The notes beneath the pieces are model-generated. The model was not told the origin of the DNA and ran no database searches. It was given only the letters and a program-made list of their open reading frames with translations. 59,366 nt of DNA from assembly GCF_020687245.1 (NCBI RefSeq), contig NZ_JAJEQG010000014.1, positions 1 through 59,366 of the forward strand, in the 5' to 3' direction. A program made the position numbers and the translations under genes. Position 1 is the stretch's first letter. Each line of letters opens with the position of its first letter. Positions 50,430-59,137 of this stretch are shown here, piece by piece. This DNA comes from Faecalibacterium longum CLA-AA-H243 (GTDB lineage: Bacteria > Bacillota > Clostridia > Oscillospirales > Ruminococcaceae).

Positions 50430-50476
50430 TATATCCTTTCTGAGCTTAGTATATCCTTTCTCGAAAGTGTTGTCAA
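50430..50476 (-). promoter_or_regulatory. Consensus promoter of the cas5-cas2 operon with direct-repeat operator
   Basis: Minus strand: TTGACA (50471-50476), 17-bp spacer, TATACT (50448-50453). A 12-bp direct repeat AGAAAGGATATA lies at 50450-50461 and 50430-50441, one copy over the -10 edge, 20 bp apart (two helical turns). It looks like a regulator site. The rest of the 50317-50606 gap has no supported gene. Confidence 0.8.
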
Positions 50477-50606
50477 GGAGTTGTGCGGAATTATCTGGAA
50501 CATGTTGAAAAAAAGTTCGTTTTTCCGTATACTGTTGGTGTCGTTGGAGGTTTGGATGCCTCTGATGAGGATTGAAATATTTAATTGATGTCGGAGATGT
50601 CAAGGG

Positions 50607-50649
50607 GAAGCGGCAAAGCGGTGTATGCTTTGCCGCTTCTCTCTTTTTA
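50607..50649 (+). terminator. Strong hairpin after cas3, T-run on the plus strand
   Basis: A perfect 13-bp stem GAAGCGGCAAAGC / GCTTTGCCGCTTC with a 7-base loop. The T-rich tail TCTCTTTTT is on the plus strand. For cas3 (minus strand) it still makes a strong stem right after the stop and may act as a pause or stabiliser. Confidence 0.6.
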
Positions 50650-52806
50650 GAAGTAAAGGCCGATGCCCGTCTCCACATCCATGGCAAGGCCGGTCTTTTC
50701 ACTGTAGCAGCTGGTGTCGGTGAGGATGGCGGAACCATCGGGCCGCAGTTCCAGCGCCCCGGCGGCGTCAAGCTTGTCGAACTGGTCCTTATAGCAGGAG
50801 ACGCTGTAAACGCCCAGCTTCCGCAGCAGCGTCCGGGTAACATGACCGCTGCGCAGCTGTTCACAGAGGGCTGCGCCCTCGCCGACGGGCAGATAGACCG
50901 TGCGGGCAGCGTTCTCGATGAGGCGGAATTCCTCCGCCACCTGTGCAAAGGGGAACTGGCAGCCCCGGATGCCCCGGAGAAAGGCATCCAGAATGCCGTG
51001 CTTGTCCACGGCGTCGGGGCCGCGCAGGTCGGAAAGCTCGTTGAAGTAGAGCTGAATGGCCCGGGGCGTGTCCAGTGTGCCCTGATGCCGGGCGGTGTAG
51101 TCCAGCGCGCTGACGTTCTGCCTGAGCATCTGGGGCGTGGAACACTCGTCCAGCCGGAACCGGTAAACGATGCTTTCCTCTGCGCCCCGCCGCCCCTCGC
51201 GGTTGCAACGCCCGGCAGTCTGTAAGAGCGAGTCAAGACCGCACTGCTCGCGGTAAGCGACGGGAAAATCCACGTCCACGCCCGCCTCGATGAGAGAAGT
51301 GGACACCACCCGGCAGGGCAGACCCTCTTTCAGTCGCTGGCGGATGGCGTCCAGCTGACGGCGGCGGTCGGCGGCGCAGAGCAGGGTGGTCAGGCAGTAG
51401 CTGCCCTCGGCGGGCAGAGCAGCGTAGAGCTGCTGGGCCGTCTTGCGGCGGTTGACCACGCAGAGCACCTGCGGGTGCCGGGCCAGCCGGGCGGCGAACT
51501 CCTCCTGCGGCAGGGTGCCGAGGTCTTGCAGTGTGGTGCGCCGGAGCACTTCGTAGAGGCAGGCCGCGTCGGGCGTGATCTCCTGCGGGTGGAGCTCAGG
51601 CGCAAAGCGCCGGAACAGCGGCTCAAGGGCAGGCTGGGTGGCCGTGCAGAGGACGGCCGTGGAGTGGTAATGCTGGATGAGCTGGGCGATGGCACTGACG
51701 CAGGGGGCAAGGTAGTCGCCCGGGAGGGTCTGCGCCTCGTCGAAGATGATGACGCTGTCGGCGATGTTGTGGAGCTTGCGGCAGCGGCTGCTGCGGTTGG
51801 CGTAGAGCGACTCGAAGAACTGCACCGCCGTCGTCACCACAACGGGGGCGTCCCAGTTTTCGCTGGCCAGCATCTGGCGGTACTGGGCGGGGGTCAGGTC
51901 GTCCTGCTCAACAGTCTTGTACTCGGCGTTGGAGAAGTCGGCCAGAACATTTTCTGCGCCCAGCAGGCCCGAGAAGACGGCGGCGGTCTGATCGATGATG
52001 GACATATAAGGAATGACGTAGATGACCCGCTTTATCTTCTGGGCGGCGGCGTGCTCCAGCGCAAAGGCGAGGGAGGCGAAGGTCTTGCCGCCGCCGGTGG
52101 GTACGGTGAGGGTGTAGAGCCCCTGCGGGCCGTGCGCGCCTTTCTCGAGGCAGGCGCGGAGGACGGTGTTGCGCTGGACGCTGACGGGCGAGGGCGATTC
52201 GGCGCTGAGATAGCGCTGCGCCTGTGCCGAGACGATGTCCCGCAGCGCGGCGATGTCCGTGCCGCTGCCCCGGGGTGCGGCCTTGCCGTCCATGAAGGTC
52301 TCGGTGTCGATGAAGTCGGCGTCCACGAGGCAGGAGTAGAGCATCCGGGTAAAGAACGCGAGGCTCAGCGGGTCGGCGCAGGCCCATGTGGGCGGCGTCG
52401 AGGCGGGGAGCGTTACTTCCTGCCAGCCGTCGTAGGGGGCTATCGGCTTCTTGCTCCGGCCAAATAGGGTGGCGTCGCCCGGGTCATCGGCGGGGCTCCC
52501 GCCATCGGGCAGGCCGCTGTGGTGTCCGGCCACGGCAAAGGCAGTGTGGAGATGTTGGCGAACCCAGGCCTCCTGCGCCCCGGCGGTGGAGTGGTCCACC
52601 TTTGGGCCGCCTTTGAGCCGCAGCTGGAAGGCGTCGCTGTACTTCCCGACGTCGTGGAGCCACGCGGCAAATTCGGCCTCACTCTGTGCCCCGAAGGGGG
52701 CTGCGAAGGAACCGGCCAGTCTGGCAGTGCCGGCGAGATGGTCGTAGACGGTCTGGGTGCGGGTGCCATCCTCGCTGATGTGGGCGAGACGTGTGGAGTG
52801 CTCCAT
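50647..52806 (-). CDS. cas3: CRISPR-associated nuclease-helicase Cas3 (HD + DEAD/DEAH)
   Basis: 719 residues. The HD nuclease is at the N-terminus: YDHLAGTARLA then AAWLHDVGKYSDAF (His51-Asp52). The helicase has TGGGKTFASLA near 236, VIIFDEAQTLPGDYL near 355 and VSTSLIEAGVDVDFPVAY, LLQTAGRCNREGRRG in its second half. It degrades the target strand after Cascade binding. AGGAGGTCA precedes ATG 52806. It has its own promoter, separate from the cas5-cas2 operon. Confidence 0.96.
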   Translation of the reverse strand: MEHSTRLAHISEDGTRTQTVYDHLAGTARLAGSFAAPFGAQSEAEFAAWLHDVGKYSDAFQLRLKGGPKVDHSTAGAQEAWVRQHLHTAFAVAGHHSGLPDGGSPADDPGDATLFGRSKKPIAPYDGWQEVTLPASTPPTWACADPLSLAFFTRMLYSCLVDADFIDTETFMDGKAAPRGSGTDIAALRDIVSAQAQRYLSAESPSPVSVQRNTVLRACLEKGAHGPQGLYTLTVPTGGGKTFASLAFALEHAAAQKIKRVIYVIPYMSIIDQTAAVFSGLLGAENVLADFSNAEYKTVEQDDLTPAQYRQMLASENWDAPVVVTTAVQFFESLYANRSSRCRKLHNIADSVIIFDEAQTLPGDYLAPCVSAIAQLIQHYHSTAVLCTATQPALEPLFRRFAPELHPQEITPDAACLYEVLRRTTLQDLGTLPQEEFAARLARHPQVLCVVNRRKTAQQLYAALPAEGSYCLTTLLCAADRRRQLDAIRQRLKEGLPCRVVSTSLIEAGVDVDFPVAYREQCGLDSLLQTAGRCNREGRRGAEESIVYRFRLDECSTPQMLRQNVSALDYTARHQGTLDTPRAIQLYFNELSDLRGPDAVDKHGILDAFLRGIRGCQFPFAQVAEEFRLIENAARTVYLPVGEGAALCEQLRSGHVTRTLLRKLGVYSVSCYKDQFDKLDAAGALELRPDGSAILTDTSCYSEKTGLAMDVETGIGLYF

Positions 52807-52836
52807 AAAATGACCTCCTGACTCTGGTTTGCAATA

Positions 52837-52866
52837 AGGATACGCTTTTCAAAAAGCGGCTGTCAA
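52837..52866 (-). promoter_or_regulatory. cas3 promoter with a palindrome in its spacer
   Basis: Minus strand: TTGACA (52861-52866), 18-bp spacer, TATCCT (52837-52842). The spacer is a near-palindrome, CGCTTTTTGAAAAGCG (52843-52858), a likely operator. Confidence 0.7.
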
Positions 52867-53231
52867 CAAAACGCGCTTTTCGACGAAAAATTCTGGGACT
52901 TTGCACAAAAAGCAGACGGAAAAATCTGCAATGTGCCAAAGAAGAAAGAAACGAGTATTTTCATGTTTTTATAATAATACAAATAATGTCCAATAAACTG
53001 TACTTTTACTGATTTTTCAGGCAAAAATGAAAAGAGAACTGCGTTTTCAGTACTGCGGGAGGAAGACCGCCCATCAGCAAAGAAAAAATGAAGATGTTGT
53101 GTACAACAACACCGCATTAAGATGGAATTAAGGCAGGGTTAAGAAAGCCGCAAGAAAAGTGCTGAGTTATTCCATCTGGGAATGGACTTTCGGAAAAATC
53201 AAGGCGAATATCCCCCTTTTCATTTGCTGAA
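52867..53231. other. Intergenic region between cas3 and the LysR gene
   Basis: AT-rich and non-coding. I see no gene, RNA or terminator that I can support. It marks the divergence point between the cas genes and the chromosomal plus-strand genes. Confidence 0.5.
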
Positions 53232-53256
53232 ATCTGTTGTATTATGAATAACAGAT
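53232..53256 (+). promoter_or_regulatory. LysR-type operator
   Basis: ATCTGTT-N11-AACAGAT, a 7-bp inverted repeat with the LysR T-N11-A geometry, about 80 bases before the regulator start. It probably serves autoregulation. Confidence 0.65.
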
Positions 53257-53337
53257 ATGGAATCGGAGAAAAAGCGCCGCGATGAAGCGCAAACAGAAAT
53301 GATAAGAAAAATAAAGGGCAATAGGGGGAGAGCTACG

Positions 53338-54192
53338 ATGGACGAAAAAGATTACGAGCTGCTGCACGCACTGGACGAGACGCGCAACATCACCCACGCA
53401 GCGGACAAACTGTACATGACCCAGTCGGCACTTTCCAAGCGCATCAAGGCGCTGGAACAGGAGCTGGGGGTGGAGATCGTGCTGCGCTCACGGCAGGGCA
53501 TCCGCTTCACGCCGGCAGGCGAACAGGTGCTGCTCCACAGCGCCGCCGCCGCCCGCGAGATGGAAAAGATGCGCCGCCAGCTGGCTGCCATCCAGGGCGA
53601 AGCCTGCGGCACCCTGCGGGCAGGCATCTCGGTGAACTTCTCCTACTACCGTCTGCCCGAGGTGCTGACCGAGTACCACAAAGCCTACCCGAAGGTACGC
53701 CTCGACATCGCTACCGGCCACAGCCGGAACATCTACCAGCAGATGCTGGACTCTTCGCGGGACGTGGCAGTGCTGCGGGGCGAGTATCCGTGGGACGGTA
53801 CCCAGTTCCTGCTCTCGCAGGAGAATATCTGCTTCATCTGCAGCGAGGAGAACAAGGACAGGCCCATCTCCGATTACCTTTATATCGACCACAGCAGCGA
53901 CGCCACCATCAGCGCCCAGATGGCCCGCTGGCGCTACGAGAACGGCGTGACCAACGATGCGGGCAATTTTGTGGTGGATAACATCATGGTCTGCCGCGAG
54001 ATGGTGGAGCGGGGCCTTGGCTGGGCGCTGATGCCGGAAGTGGCGCTGGATAACTTCAAAGGATATGTCAAGCCCTGCACCTTCGAGAACGGTGAGCCCT
54101 TCGTCCGGCGCACTTATATTTTCTGCCAGAGAGACGCAGCCGCCCTGCCGCAGGTGCAGCTCTTTATGGACATGCTCAAAAAGCACCGCTGA
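53338..54192 (+). CDS. LysR-family transcriptional regulator
   Basis: 284 residues from ATG 53338, after GGGGGAG. The frame from 53257 adds a basic stretch without a ribosome site. The HTH is MTQSALSKRIKALEQELGV (about 27-45), followed by FTPAGEQVLLHSA and a substrate-binding domain. It lies 12 bases before citXG and probably controls the citrate lyase maturation genes, as CitR-type LysR proteins do. It is likely autoregulated through the site at 53232. Confidence 0.85.
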   Translation: MDEKDYELLHALDETRNITHAADKLYMTQSALSKRIKALEQELGVEIVLRSRQGIRFTPAGEQVLLHSAAAAREMEKMRRQLAAIQGEACGTLRAGISVNFSYYRLPEVLTEYHKAYPKVRLDIATGHSRNIYQQMLDSSRDVAVLRGEYPWDGTQFLLSQENICFICSEENKDRPISDYLYIDHSSDATISAQMARWRYENGVTNDAGNFVVDNIMVCREMVERGLGWALMPEVALDNFKGYVKPCTFENGEPFVRRTYIFCQRDAAALPQVQLFMDMLKKHR

Positions 54193-54204
54193 GAGGAGAA
54201 AAAC

Positions 54205-55572
54205 ATGGAAACGACTGTTTCGCTGGTCCAGATGCTGGATGCACGGGAGCGCCGGGTGCAGCATCAGCAGGAGCTGTTGGCCCAGTATCACAAGCCGCTC
54301 ATCTGCTTTACCATGAATATCTGCGGCCCGATAAAGGATTCGCCCCTCATCCGGCGGGGCTTTGCGCGGGGGCGTCAGCTGCTGCGCCAGCAGTTTCTGC
54401 GGGCAAAGCTGACGCCGCTGTATCAGGACGCCGTCCGGGAAGTGACCGGTTGCGAGGCGTTCTATGTGCTGGACGCCGACCCGCTGACTATCAAGAAATT
54501 CACCACCGACATCGAGGACGCCACTCCGCTGGGGCGGCTGTTCGACATGGACGTCATCCGTCCGGACGGCCTCAAAGTGGACAGAGAAGAGCTAAACCTC
54601 GAAGGCCGCCGCTGTCTCATCTGCGGCGGGCCTGCTAAGGTGTGCAGCAGCCGCCGCGTCCATACCGTGGCCGAACTGCAGGAAAAGACGACGGAGATCT
54701 TGACCGAGGCCCGGGACGCGCAGGACATTGCCGACGCGGCCCGTCTGGCCGTCCGCGCCCTGCTCTACGAAGTGACCACCACCCCGAAGCCCGGCCTTGT
54801 GGACCGGCGCAACAGCGGAAGCCATAAAGACATGGACGTCTTCACCTTCATGGACAGCGCCGCGGCGCTCTACCCCTATTTTGAAGCCTGCGCCCGGACG
54901 GGCCGTGAGACGGCGGAACAGCCCGCGTCCGAGACGTTCGCGGCCCTGCGGCCTCTGGGTTGTGAGGCCGAGGGCGAGATGCTGGACGCCACCGGCGGCG
55001 TCAACACCCACAAGGGCGCGGTCTTTTCGGTGGGCATCGTCTGCGCGGCGCTGGGACGCCTCGACCGCTCCCTCTGGGCCGAAGCAGCCCGCGTTCTGGC
55101 GGAAGTATCCGCAATGACGGCGGGCCTGACCGAGAAGGATTTTGCAGGCGTCACTGCCGAGAACGCCGCCACCGTGGGCCAGAAGCTTTATATTCAGTAC
55201 GGTATCACTGGTGTGCGGGGGCAGGTGGAAGCTGGACTTCCCACGGTGCTGAATGTCGGTCTGCCGGTGCTGGAAGAGGGCCTTGCCAAGGGTTACGACT
55301 TCGACCGCGTCGGCGGCGGCGCACTGCTGGCCATCCTGGCCAACAGCACTGATACCAACATCATTGCCCGCTCGAGCCGGGAGCGTCAGCTGGCCCTCAC
55401 CGAAGAGCTGAAAGCCCTTCTCGCCCAGACACCTTACCCGGATAAAGATGCGCTCGCGGCGCTGGATGACCGGTTCATTGCGGAAAATCTCTCGCCCGGC
55501 GGCAGTGCCGACCTGCTGGCGCTGACCTGGCTGCTCCATTTTGTTACTACTAAGGGGAATATCAATGAGTGA
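54205..55572 (+). CDS. citXG: CitX-CitG fusion: citrate lyase holo-ACP synthase / triphosphoribosyl-dephospho-CoA synthase
   Basis: 455 residues. The N-terminal 170 are CitX (MLDARERRVQHQQELL, LICFTMNICGPIKDSPLI, GLKVDREELNLEGRRCLIC). From about 175 on is CitG (LLYEVTTTPKPGLVDRRNSGSHKDMD in part, TGGVNTHKGAVFS). CitG makes the prosthetic group and CitX attaches it to CitD. The fusion is known in Firmicutes. It overlaps citC by 8 bases. Confidence 0.92.
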   Translation: METTVSLVQMLDARERRVQHQQELLAQYHKPLICFTMNICGPIKDSPLIRRGFARGRQLLRQQFLRAKLTPLYQDAVREVTGCEAFYVLDADPLTIKKFTTDIEDATPLGRLFDMDVIRPDGLKVDREELNLEGRRCLICGGPAKVCSSRRVHTVAELQEKTTEILTEARDAQDIADAARLAVRALLYEVTTTPKPGLVDRRNSGSHKDMDVFTFMDSAAALYPYFEACARTGRETAEQPASETFAALRPLGCEAEGEMLDATGGVNTHKGAVFSVGIVCAALGRLDRSLWAEAARVLAEVSAMTAGLTEKDFAGVTAENAATVGQKLYIQYGITGVRGQVEAGLPTVLNVGLPVLEEGLAKGYDFDRVGGGALLAILANSTDTNIIARSSRERQLALTEELKALLAQTPYPDKDALAALDDRFIAENLSPGGSADLLALTWLLHFVTTKGNINE

Positions 55573-56608
55573 ATATACCATTTCGCAGGTCTATCCGACC
55601 GATAAAACCGTTCTGGCCCAAATCGACACACTGCTGGGTCAGGAGGGCATCCGCCGCGACGGCAATCTGGACTACATCTGCGCCATGTTCGACGAGGAAT
55701 ATAACGTCATCGGCACCGGCAGCTGCTTCGGCAATACCCTGCGGTGCTTCGCCGTCAGCAGTGCCCATCAGGGCGAGGGTCTGCTGAACCAGATCATCAC
55801 CCACCTCATCGAGGTGCAGTGCGCGCGGGGGAATATGCACCTGTTTCTCTACACCAAGGTAAAAAGCTCCAAATTTTTCGGCGACCTCGGCTTCTACGAG
55901 ATCGCCCGGGTGGAGGATACCCTTGTCTTCATGGAGAACCGCCGCGACGGCTTCGGAGCTTATCTGCGCGATCTGGAAAAGACCAGGACCGAGGGCAAAA
56001 GTGCGGCCCTCGTCATGAACGCGAACCCTTTTACCCTCGGTCATCAGTATCTTGTGGAAAAAGCTGCTGCCGCCTGCGACACGCTCCACCTGTTCGTGGT
56101 CAGTGAGGACGCCAGCCTCGTGCCTTTTGCCGTGCGCAGGAAGCTGGTGGAGGCGGGCGTGGCCCATCTGCCGAATGTGGTGCTCCACGACAGCGGCCCC
56201 TACATCATCTCGAATGCCACCTTCCCCAGTTACTTCCTGAAGGATGAGGCAGCTGTCATCGACGGCCACGCCCGACTGGACCTCGCTGTCTTTACAAAAA
56301 TCGCGGCGGCGCTGAACATCACTGCCCGCTATGTGGGCGAGGAGCCTACCAGTCAGGTGACGGGGCTTTACAACCAGATTATGTGCGAGCAGCTGCCCAA
56401 AGCGGGTATCGCGTGTGTCGTTGTACCCCGCAAAGAAGCAAACGGCAAGGCCATCAGTGCTTCCACCGTCCGCCAGTGCCTGCAGAGCGGCGACTGGGAT
56501 ACCCTCGAGACGCTGCTGCCCAAGACCAGCCTCGACTATTTCCGCAGCCCGGAGGCAGAGCCGGTGCTGGCACGCATCCGCAATGCGGGCAATGTCGTGC
56601 ATTACTGA
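55565..56608 (+). CDS. citC: [Citrate (pro-3S)-lyase] ligase CitC
   Basis: 347 residues from ATG 55565 (MSEYTISQVYPTDKTVLAQI), AAGGGG upstream. An N-terminal GNAT-like part (AVSSAHQGEGLLNQIITHL) is followed by the nucleotidyl transferase domain with MNANPFTLGHQYLVEKAA (HxGH-like) and ISASTVRQCL. It acetylates the CitD prosthetic group. citDEF are not in this window. Confidence 0.92.
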   Translation: MSEYTISQVYPTDKTVLAQIDTLLGQEGIRRDGNLDYICAMFDEEYNVIGTGSCFGNTLRCFAVSSAHQGEGLLNQIITHLIEVQCARGNMHLFLYTKVKSSKFFGDLGFYEIARVEDTLVFMENRRDGFGAYLRDLEKTRTEGKSAALVMNANPFTLGHQYLVEKAAAACDTLHLFVVSEDASLVPFAVRRKLVEAGVAHLPNVVLHDSGPYIISNATFPSYFLKDEAAVIDGHARLDLAVFTKIAAALNITARYVGEEPTSQVTGLYNQIMCEQLPKAGIACVVVPRKEANGKAISASTVRQCLQSGDWDTLETLLPKTSLDYFRSPEAEPVLARIRNAGNVVHY

Positions 56609-56661
56609 GAAAAACTTCCTCTCTCTTTGTGGTCATGACAACAGAAATAAGACGAAGCATC

Positions 56662-56670
56662 TGTTATAAT
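56662..56670 (+). promoter_or_regulatory. Extended -10 promoter for the ferredoxin-type gene
   Basis: TGT-TATAAT. No clear -35 at the right distance. Confidence 0.5.
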
Positions 56671-56699
56671 AGGCCCATCAAGAAAAGGAGAGTGTGGAT

Positions 56700-57416
56700 A
56701 TGATCCGTAAAATCATTCATATAGACGAAGAAAAATGCAATGGCTGTGGTGCCTGTGTCACTGCCTGCCATGAGGGTGCCATCGGCCTCGTGAACGGAAA
56801 GGCCAAGCTCATGCGCGACGACTACTGCGACGGCTTCGGCGACTGCCTGCCCGGCTGCCCCACCGGTGCCATCACCTTCGAGGAGCGGGAGGCCGCTGCC
56901 TACGATGAGCAGGCTGTGCTGGAAAACAAACAGAAAAAGGCTGCTGCCGCTGCCGAAAAGCCCGTCTTCCACGGCTGCCCGGGCAGCGCCATGCGCCAGT
57001 TTGACCGCCAGCAGGCCGCACCGGCTGCAGCTCCTGCCGCCGCCCAGCCCTCGCAGCTGGCCCAGTGGCCCTGCCAGATCAAGCTCGTGCCGGTGAATGC
57101 ACCCTATTTTGATGGTGCCAAGCTGCTTATCGCCGCCGACTGCACCGCCTACGCCTACGCGAACATCCATCAGGAGTTCATGCGCGGCCATGTTACCCTC
57201 ATCGGCTGCCCCAAGCTGGATGCCGTGGACTACAGCGAGAAGCTGACCGAGATCATCCGCAATAACGACATCAAGAGCGTTACCGTCCTGCGGATGGAGG
57301 TGCCTTGCTGCGGAGGTCTCGAACACGCCGCCGTCACTGCCCTCAAGAACAGCGGCAAGTTCATCCCCTGGAATGTCGTCACCTTCTCGGTGGATGGCCG
57401 TATCCTCGACCGGTAA
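56700..57416 (+). CDS. 4Fe-4S dicluster ferredoxin-type protein
   Basis: 238 residues from ATG 56700, eight bases after AAGGAGA; GTG 56694 is too close. Two clusters: CNGCGACVTAC and CDGFGDCLPGC near residues 14-24 and 43-53, each followed by a distant Cys/Pro. An Ala/Pro-rich linker leads to a C-terminal domain (about 120-238) with LLIAADCTAYAYANIHQEFM, LIGCPKLDAVDY and VPCCGGLEHA. Such proteins are widespread in Clostridia as electron-transfer or iron-sulfur accessory proteins. The exact role is unknown. Confidence 0.85.
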   Translation: MIRKIIHIDEEKCNGCGACVTACHEGAIGLVNGKAKLMRDDYCDGFGDCLPGCPTGAITFEEREAAAYDEQAVLENKQKKAAAAAEKPVFHGCPGSAMRQFDRQQAAPAAAPAAAQPSQLAQWPCQIKLVPVNAPYFDGAKLLIAADCTAYAYANIHQEFMRGHVTLIGCPKLDAVDYSEKLTEIIRNNDIKSVTVLRMEVPCCGGLEHAAVTALKNSGKFIPWNVVTFSVDGRILDR

Positions 57417-57428
57417 ATAATCGCAAAC

Positions 57429-57467
57429 AAAAAAGCAGACGCTGCACAAAGCGTCTGCTTTTTTTGT
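57429..57467. terminator. Bidirectional terminator
   Basis: AAAAAAGCAGACGC / GCGTCTGCTTTTTTT with an 8-base loop. It serves both the ferredoxin gene (+) and the convergent gene ending at 57473 (-). Confidence 0.9.
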
Positions 57468-57472
57468 ATCAT

Positions 57473-58327
57473 TCAGGTTGTGGTCTGGGCGGCAGACTGT
57501 ATCATCTTCCAGACAGACTCGATGCTCTGGCGTATCTGAGCCAGCGTGGCGATGTCCTCGTCACTCATCCGGGAAGCCGGGGGAGAGAGCACCGTCTTGG
57601 CAGAGGTCACCGTGCCGGTGAGCTGGATGTGGACGTTGTGGTCCGGGATGGTCAGCAACACATGGATGGGCGTGGTCTTCGAGAAGAGAGCGTCTGTCGA
57701 AAAGCCGAGCACGAGGGTCGTGCCGTCGGCTGCGGCGGGGAACTGATAGTAGCGGTAGCCGTCCCGTGCGGCAGAAGGAGAGACTTTTTTCAGCCCCTTG
57801 AGCGAGAGGGTGAAGCCGGAAAGCTCCTGAAGCTCGACCTTGTTCGTCTCGACGCCCAGCACGGCGGAAGCCTGTGTCTGGGAGATGTAGTCTCCGAGGC
57901 TCCACTCGGGCAGAAGAACGCTTGCGATGGAGAGTTTATCGGTGACAGCCTGACGCAGAACGGTGTAGAGCTGCCCGATGTCGAAGAGCGTCTCTTCCGA
58001 GTCGATATAGACCCGGGTGAAGGGAGACGTCTTGACGGAGTCGTCTTCGTTGAGCTGGTAGAAAGAGAGCTGCAGCTTTCCGGGCGCATACTGGCCGCTG
58101 ATACTGCCGCTGGAAGCGTTCACCCGATCGAGGATGTTCAGCAGCGGCGGCTTATCCGGGCTGTTGGGCGTTATCTCATACCGGAAGGTGAAGGATGCAC
58201 CGGTTTGCAGAGCCGAGATTTTGCTGTGCAGCTGGAAAAAGACCACGCCCACAGCGACCACTACGGCCACCAGCACGACCGCTAAAGCAACAAAAAGCGG
58301 ATTGACACGTTTTTTTGGAGATGCCAT
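57473..58327 (-). CDS. Membrane-anchored extracytoplasmic protein, unknown
   Basis: 284 residues from ATG 58327 (MASPKKRVNPLFVALAVVLV), with AGGAGG upstream; a TTG two codons earlier is less likely. One N-terminal membrane helix (about 10-33) anchors a beta-rich outer domain. I recognise no family. It is a probable core-genome gene from its GC content. Confidence 0.7.
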   Translation of the reverse strand: MASPKKRVNPLFVALAVVLVAVVVAVGVVFFQLHSKISALQTGASFTFRYEITPNSPDKPPLLNILDRVNASSGSISGQYAPGKLQLSFYQLNEDDSVKTSPFTRVYIDSEETLFDIGQLYTVLRQAVTDKLSIASVLLPEWSLGDYISQTQASAVLGVETNKVELQELSGFTLSLKGLKKVSPSAARDGYRYYQFPAAADGTTLVLGFSTDALFSKTTPIHVLLTIPDHNVHIQLTGTVTSAKTVLSPPASRMSDEDIATLAQIRQSIESVWKMIQSAAQTTT

Positions 58328-58398
58328 CTGCAAGACCTCCTGTCATAGACTCTATGATTATAGCATACGAGCAGGTGGACGAAATGTCAAGCCGGAAC

Positions 58399-58433
58399 TT
58401 GACGTTATCAGACGGTCAGCGTATACTGTCTGA
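58399..58433 (+). promoter_or_regulatory. Promoter with inverted-repeat operator
   Basis: TTGACG (58399-58404), 17-bp spacer, TATACT (58422-58427). An 8-bp inverted repeat TATCAGAC / GTCTGATA surrounds the -10 region (about 58406-58433), typical of a TetR-like or dimeric repressor site. It drives the P-loop kinase gene. Confidence 0.7.
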
Positions 58434-58464
58434 TACATCTTATATAAGGTAAAAGGAGGCAGAG

Positions 58465-58974
58465 ATGAAAATAGCGATACTTGGTACCAGCGGCAGCGGG
58501 AAATCCACGCTGGCAAAGCGCCTGGGGGAGAGATACGGCCTGCCGGTGCTCCATATGGATACCGTGCATTTCCTGCCCGGCTGGGTGGAGCGGCCCTTCG
58601 CCGAGGAAGAAGCCATTGTCCGGCAGTTTCTCGACGAGAACGCAGGCGGCTGGGTCATCGACGGCAATTATAGCAAGAACTGCTATGCCCGTCGGCTGAA
58701 AGAAGCGGATAAAATCATCGTGCTCTGGTTTTCACCGCTGGTCTGCCTTTGGCGGGCGATACGGCGCTGGCAGCAGAACAAAGGCCGTGTGAGGGAGTCG
58801 TCTGCGCCCGGGTGCGAAGAGAAGATAGATGCCGAATTCGTCCGCTGGATCCTCCACGATGGGCGCACGAAGCAAAAGTGGGCGAAGATGGAGAGGATCG
58901 GGGAAAAGTACCCGGAGAAATATGTATTGATTCGGAACCAGCGGGAGCTGGATGGGTTCTTAAAGGAACTTTGA
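58465..58974 (+). CDS. P-loop kinase (FlaR/"DNA topology modulation"-like)
   Basis: 169 residues. Walker A is GTSGSGKSTLAKRLG (8-22). HMDTVHFLPGW and GGWVIDGNYS follow, then IIVLWFSPLVCLWRAIRRW. This is the adenylate/shikimate-kinase-like family often labelled FlaR or topology modulation protein; the real substrate is not known. AAAGGAGG lies before ATG 58465. Confidence 0.82.
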   Translation: MKIAILGTSGSGKSTLAKRLGERYGLPVLHMDTVHFLPGWVERPFAEEEAIVRQFLDENAGGWVIDGNYSKNCYARRLKEADKIIVLWFSPLVCLWRAIRRWQQNKGRVRESSAPGCEEKIDAEFVRWILHDGRTKQKWAKMERIGEKYPEKYVLIRNQRELDGFLKEL

Positions 58975-59137
58975 ACTGGTTCTCGCGCCGATGGCGCGGG
59001 GGCAGAGCGCGGTTACGCGAGGTTAAGTTCTCTTTTGCGTGCCAAAAGAGAACCAGAACTGGTTCTCGCGCCTGTGCGCGGGGCAGAGCGCTTTTTCATT
59101 AAGGCTAATTGTTCTCTTTTGCTGGCAAAAGAGAACC
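58975..59137. repeat. GC-rich tandem repeat with CAAAAGAGAA hairpins
   Basis: Two units of about 80 bp starting ACTGGTTCTCGCGCC (about 58975 and 59053). Each has GGGGCAGAGCGC and ends in a hairpin TTCTCTTTTG / CAAAAGAGAA (10-12 bp stems at about 59030-59055 and 59111-59136). No gene is supported from here to the window end at 59366. Confidence 0.75.

Noticed and set aside
50337-50588. 83-residue plus-strand open frame between cas5 and cas3
   Set aside because: It runs across the cas5 promoter, has no good ribosome binding site and looks random.
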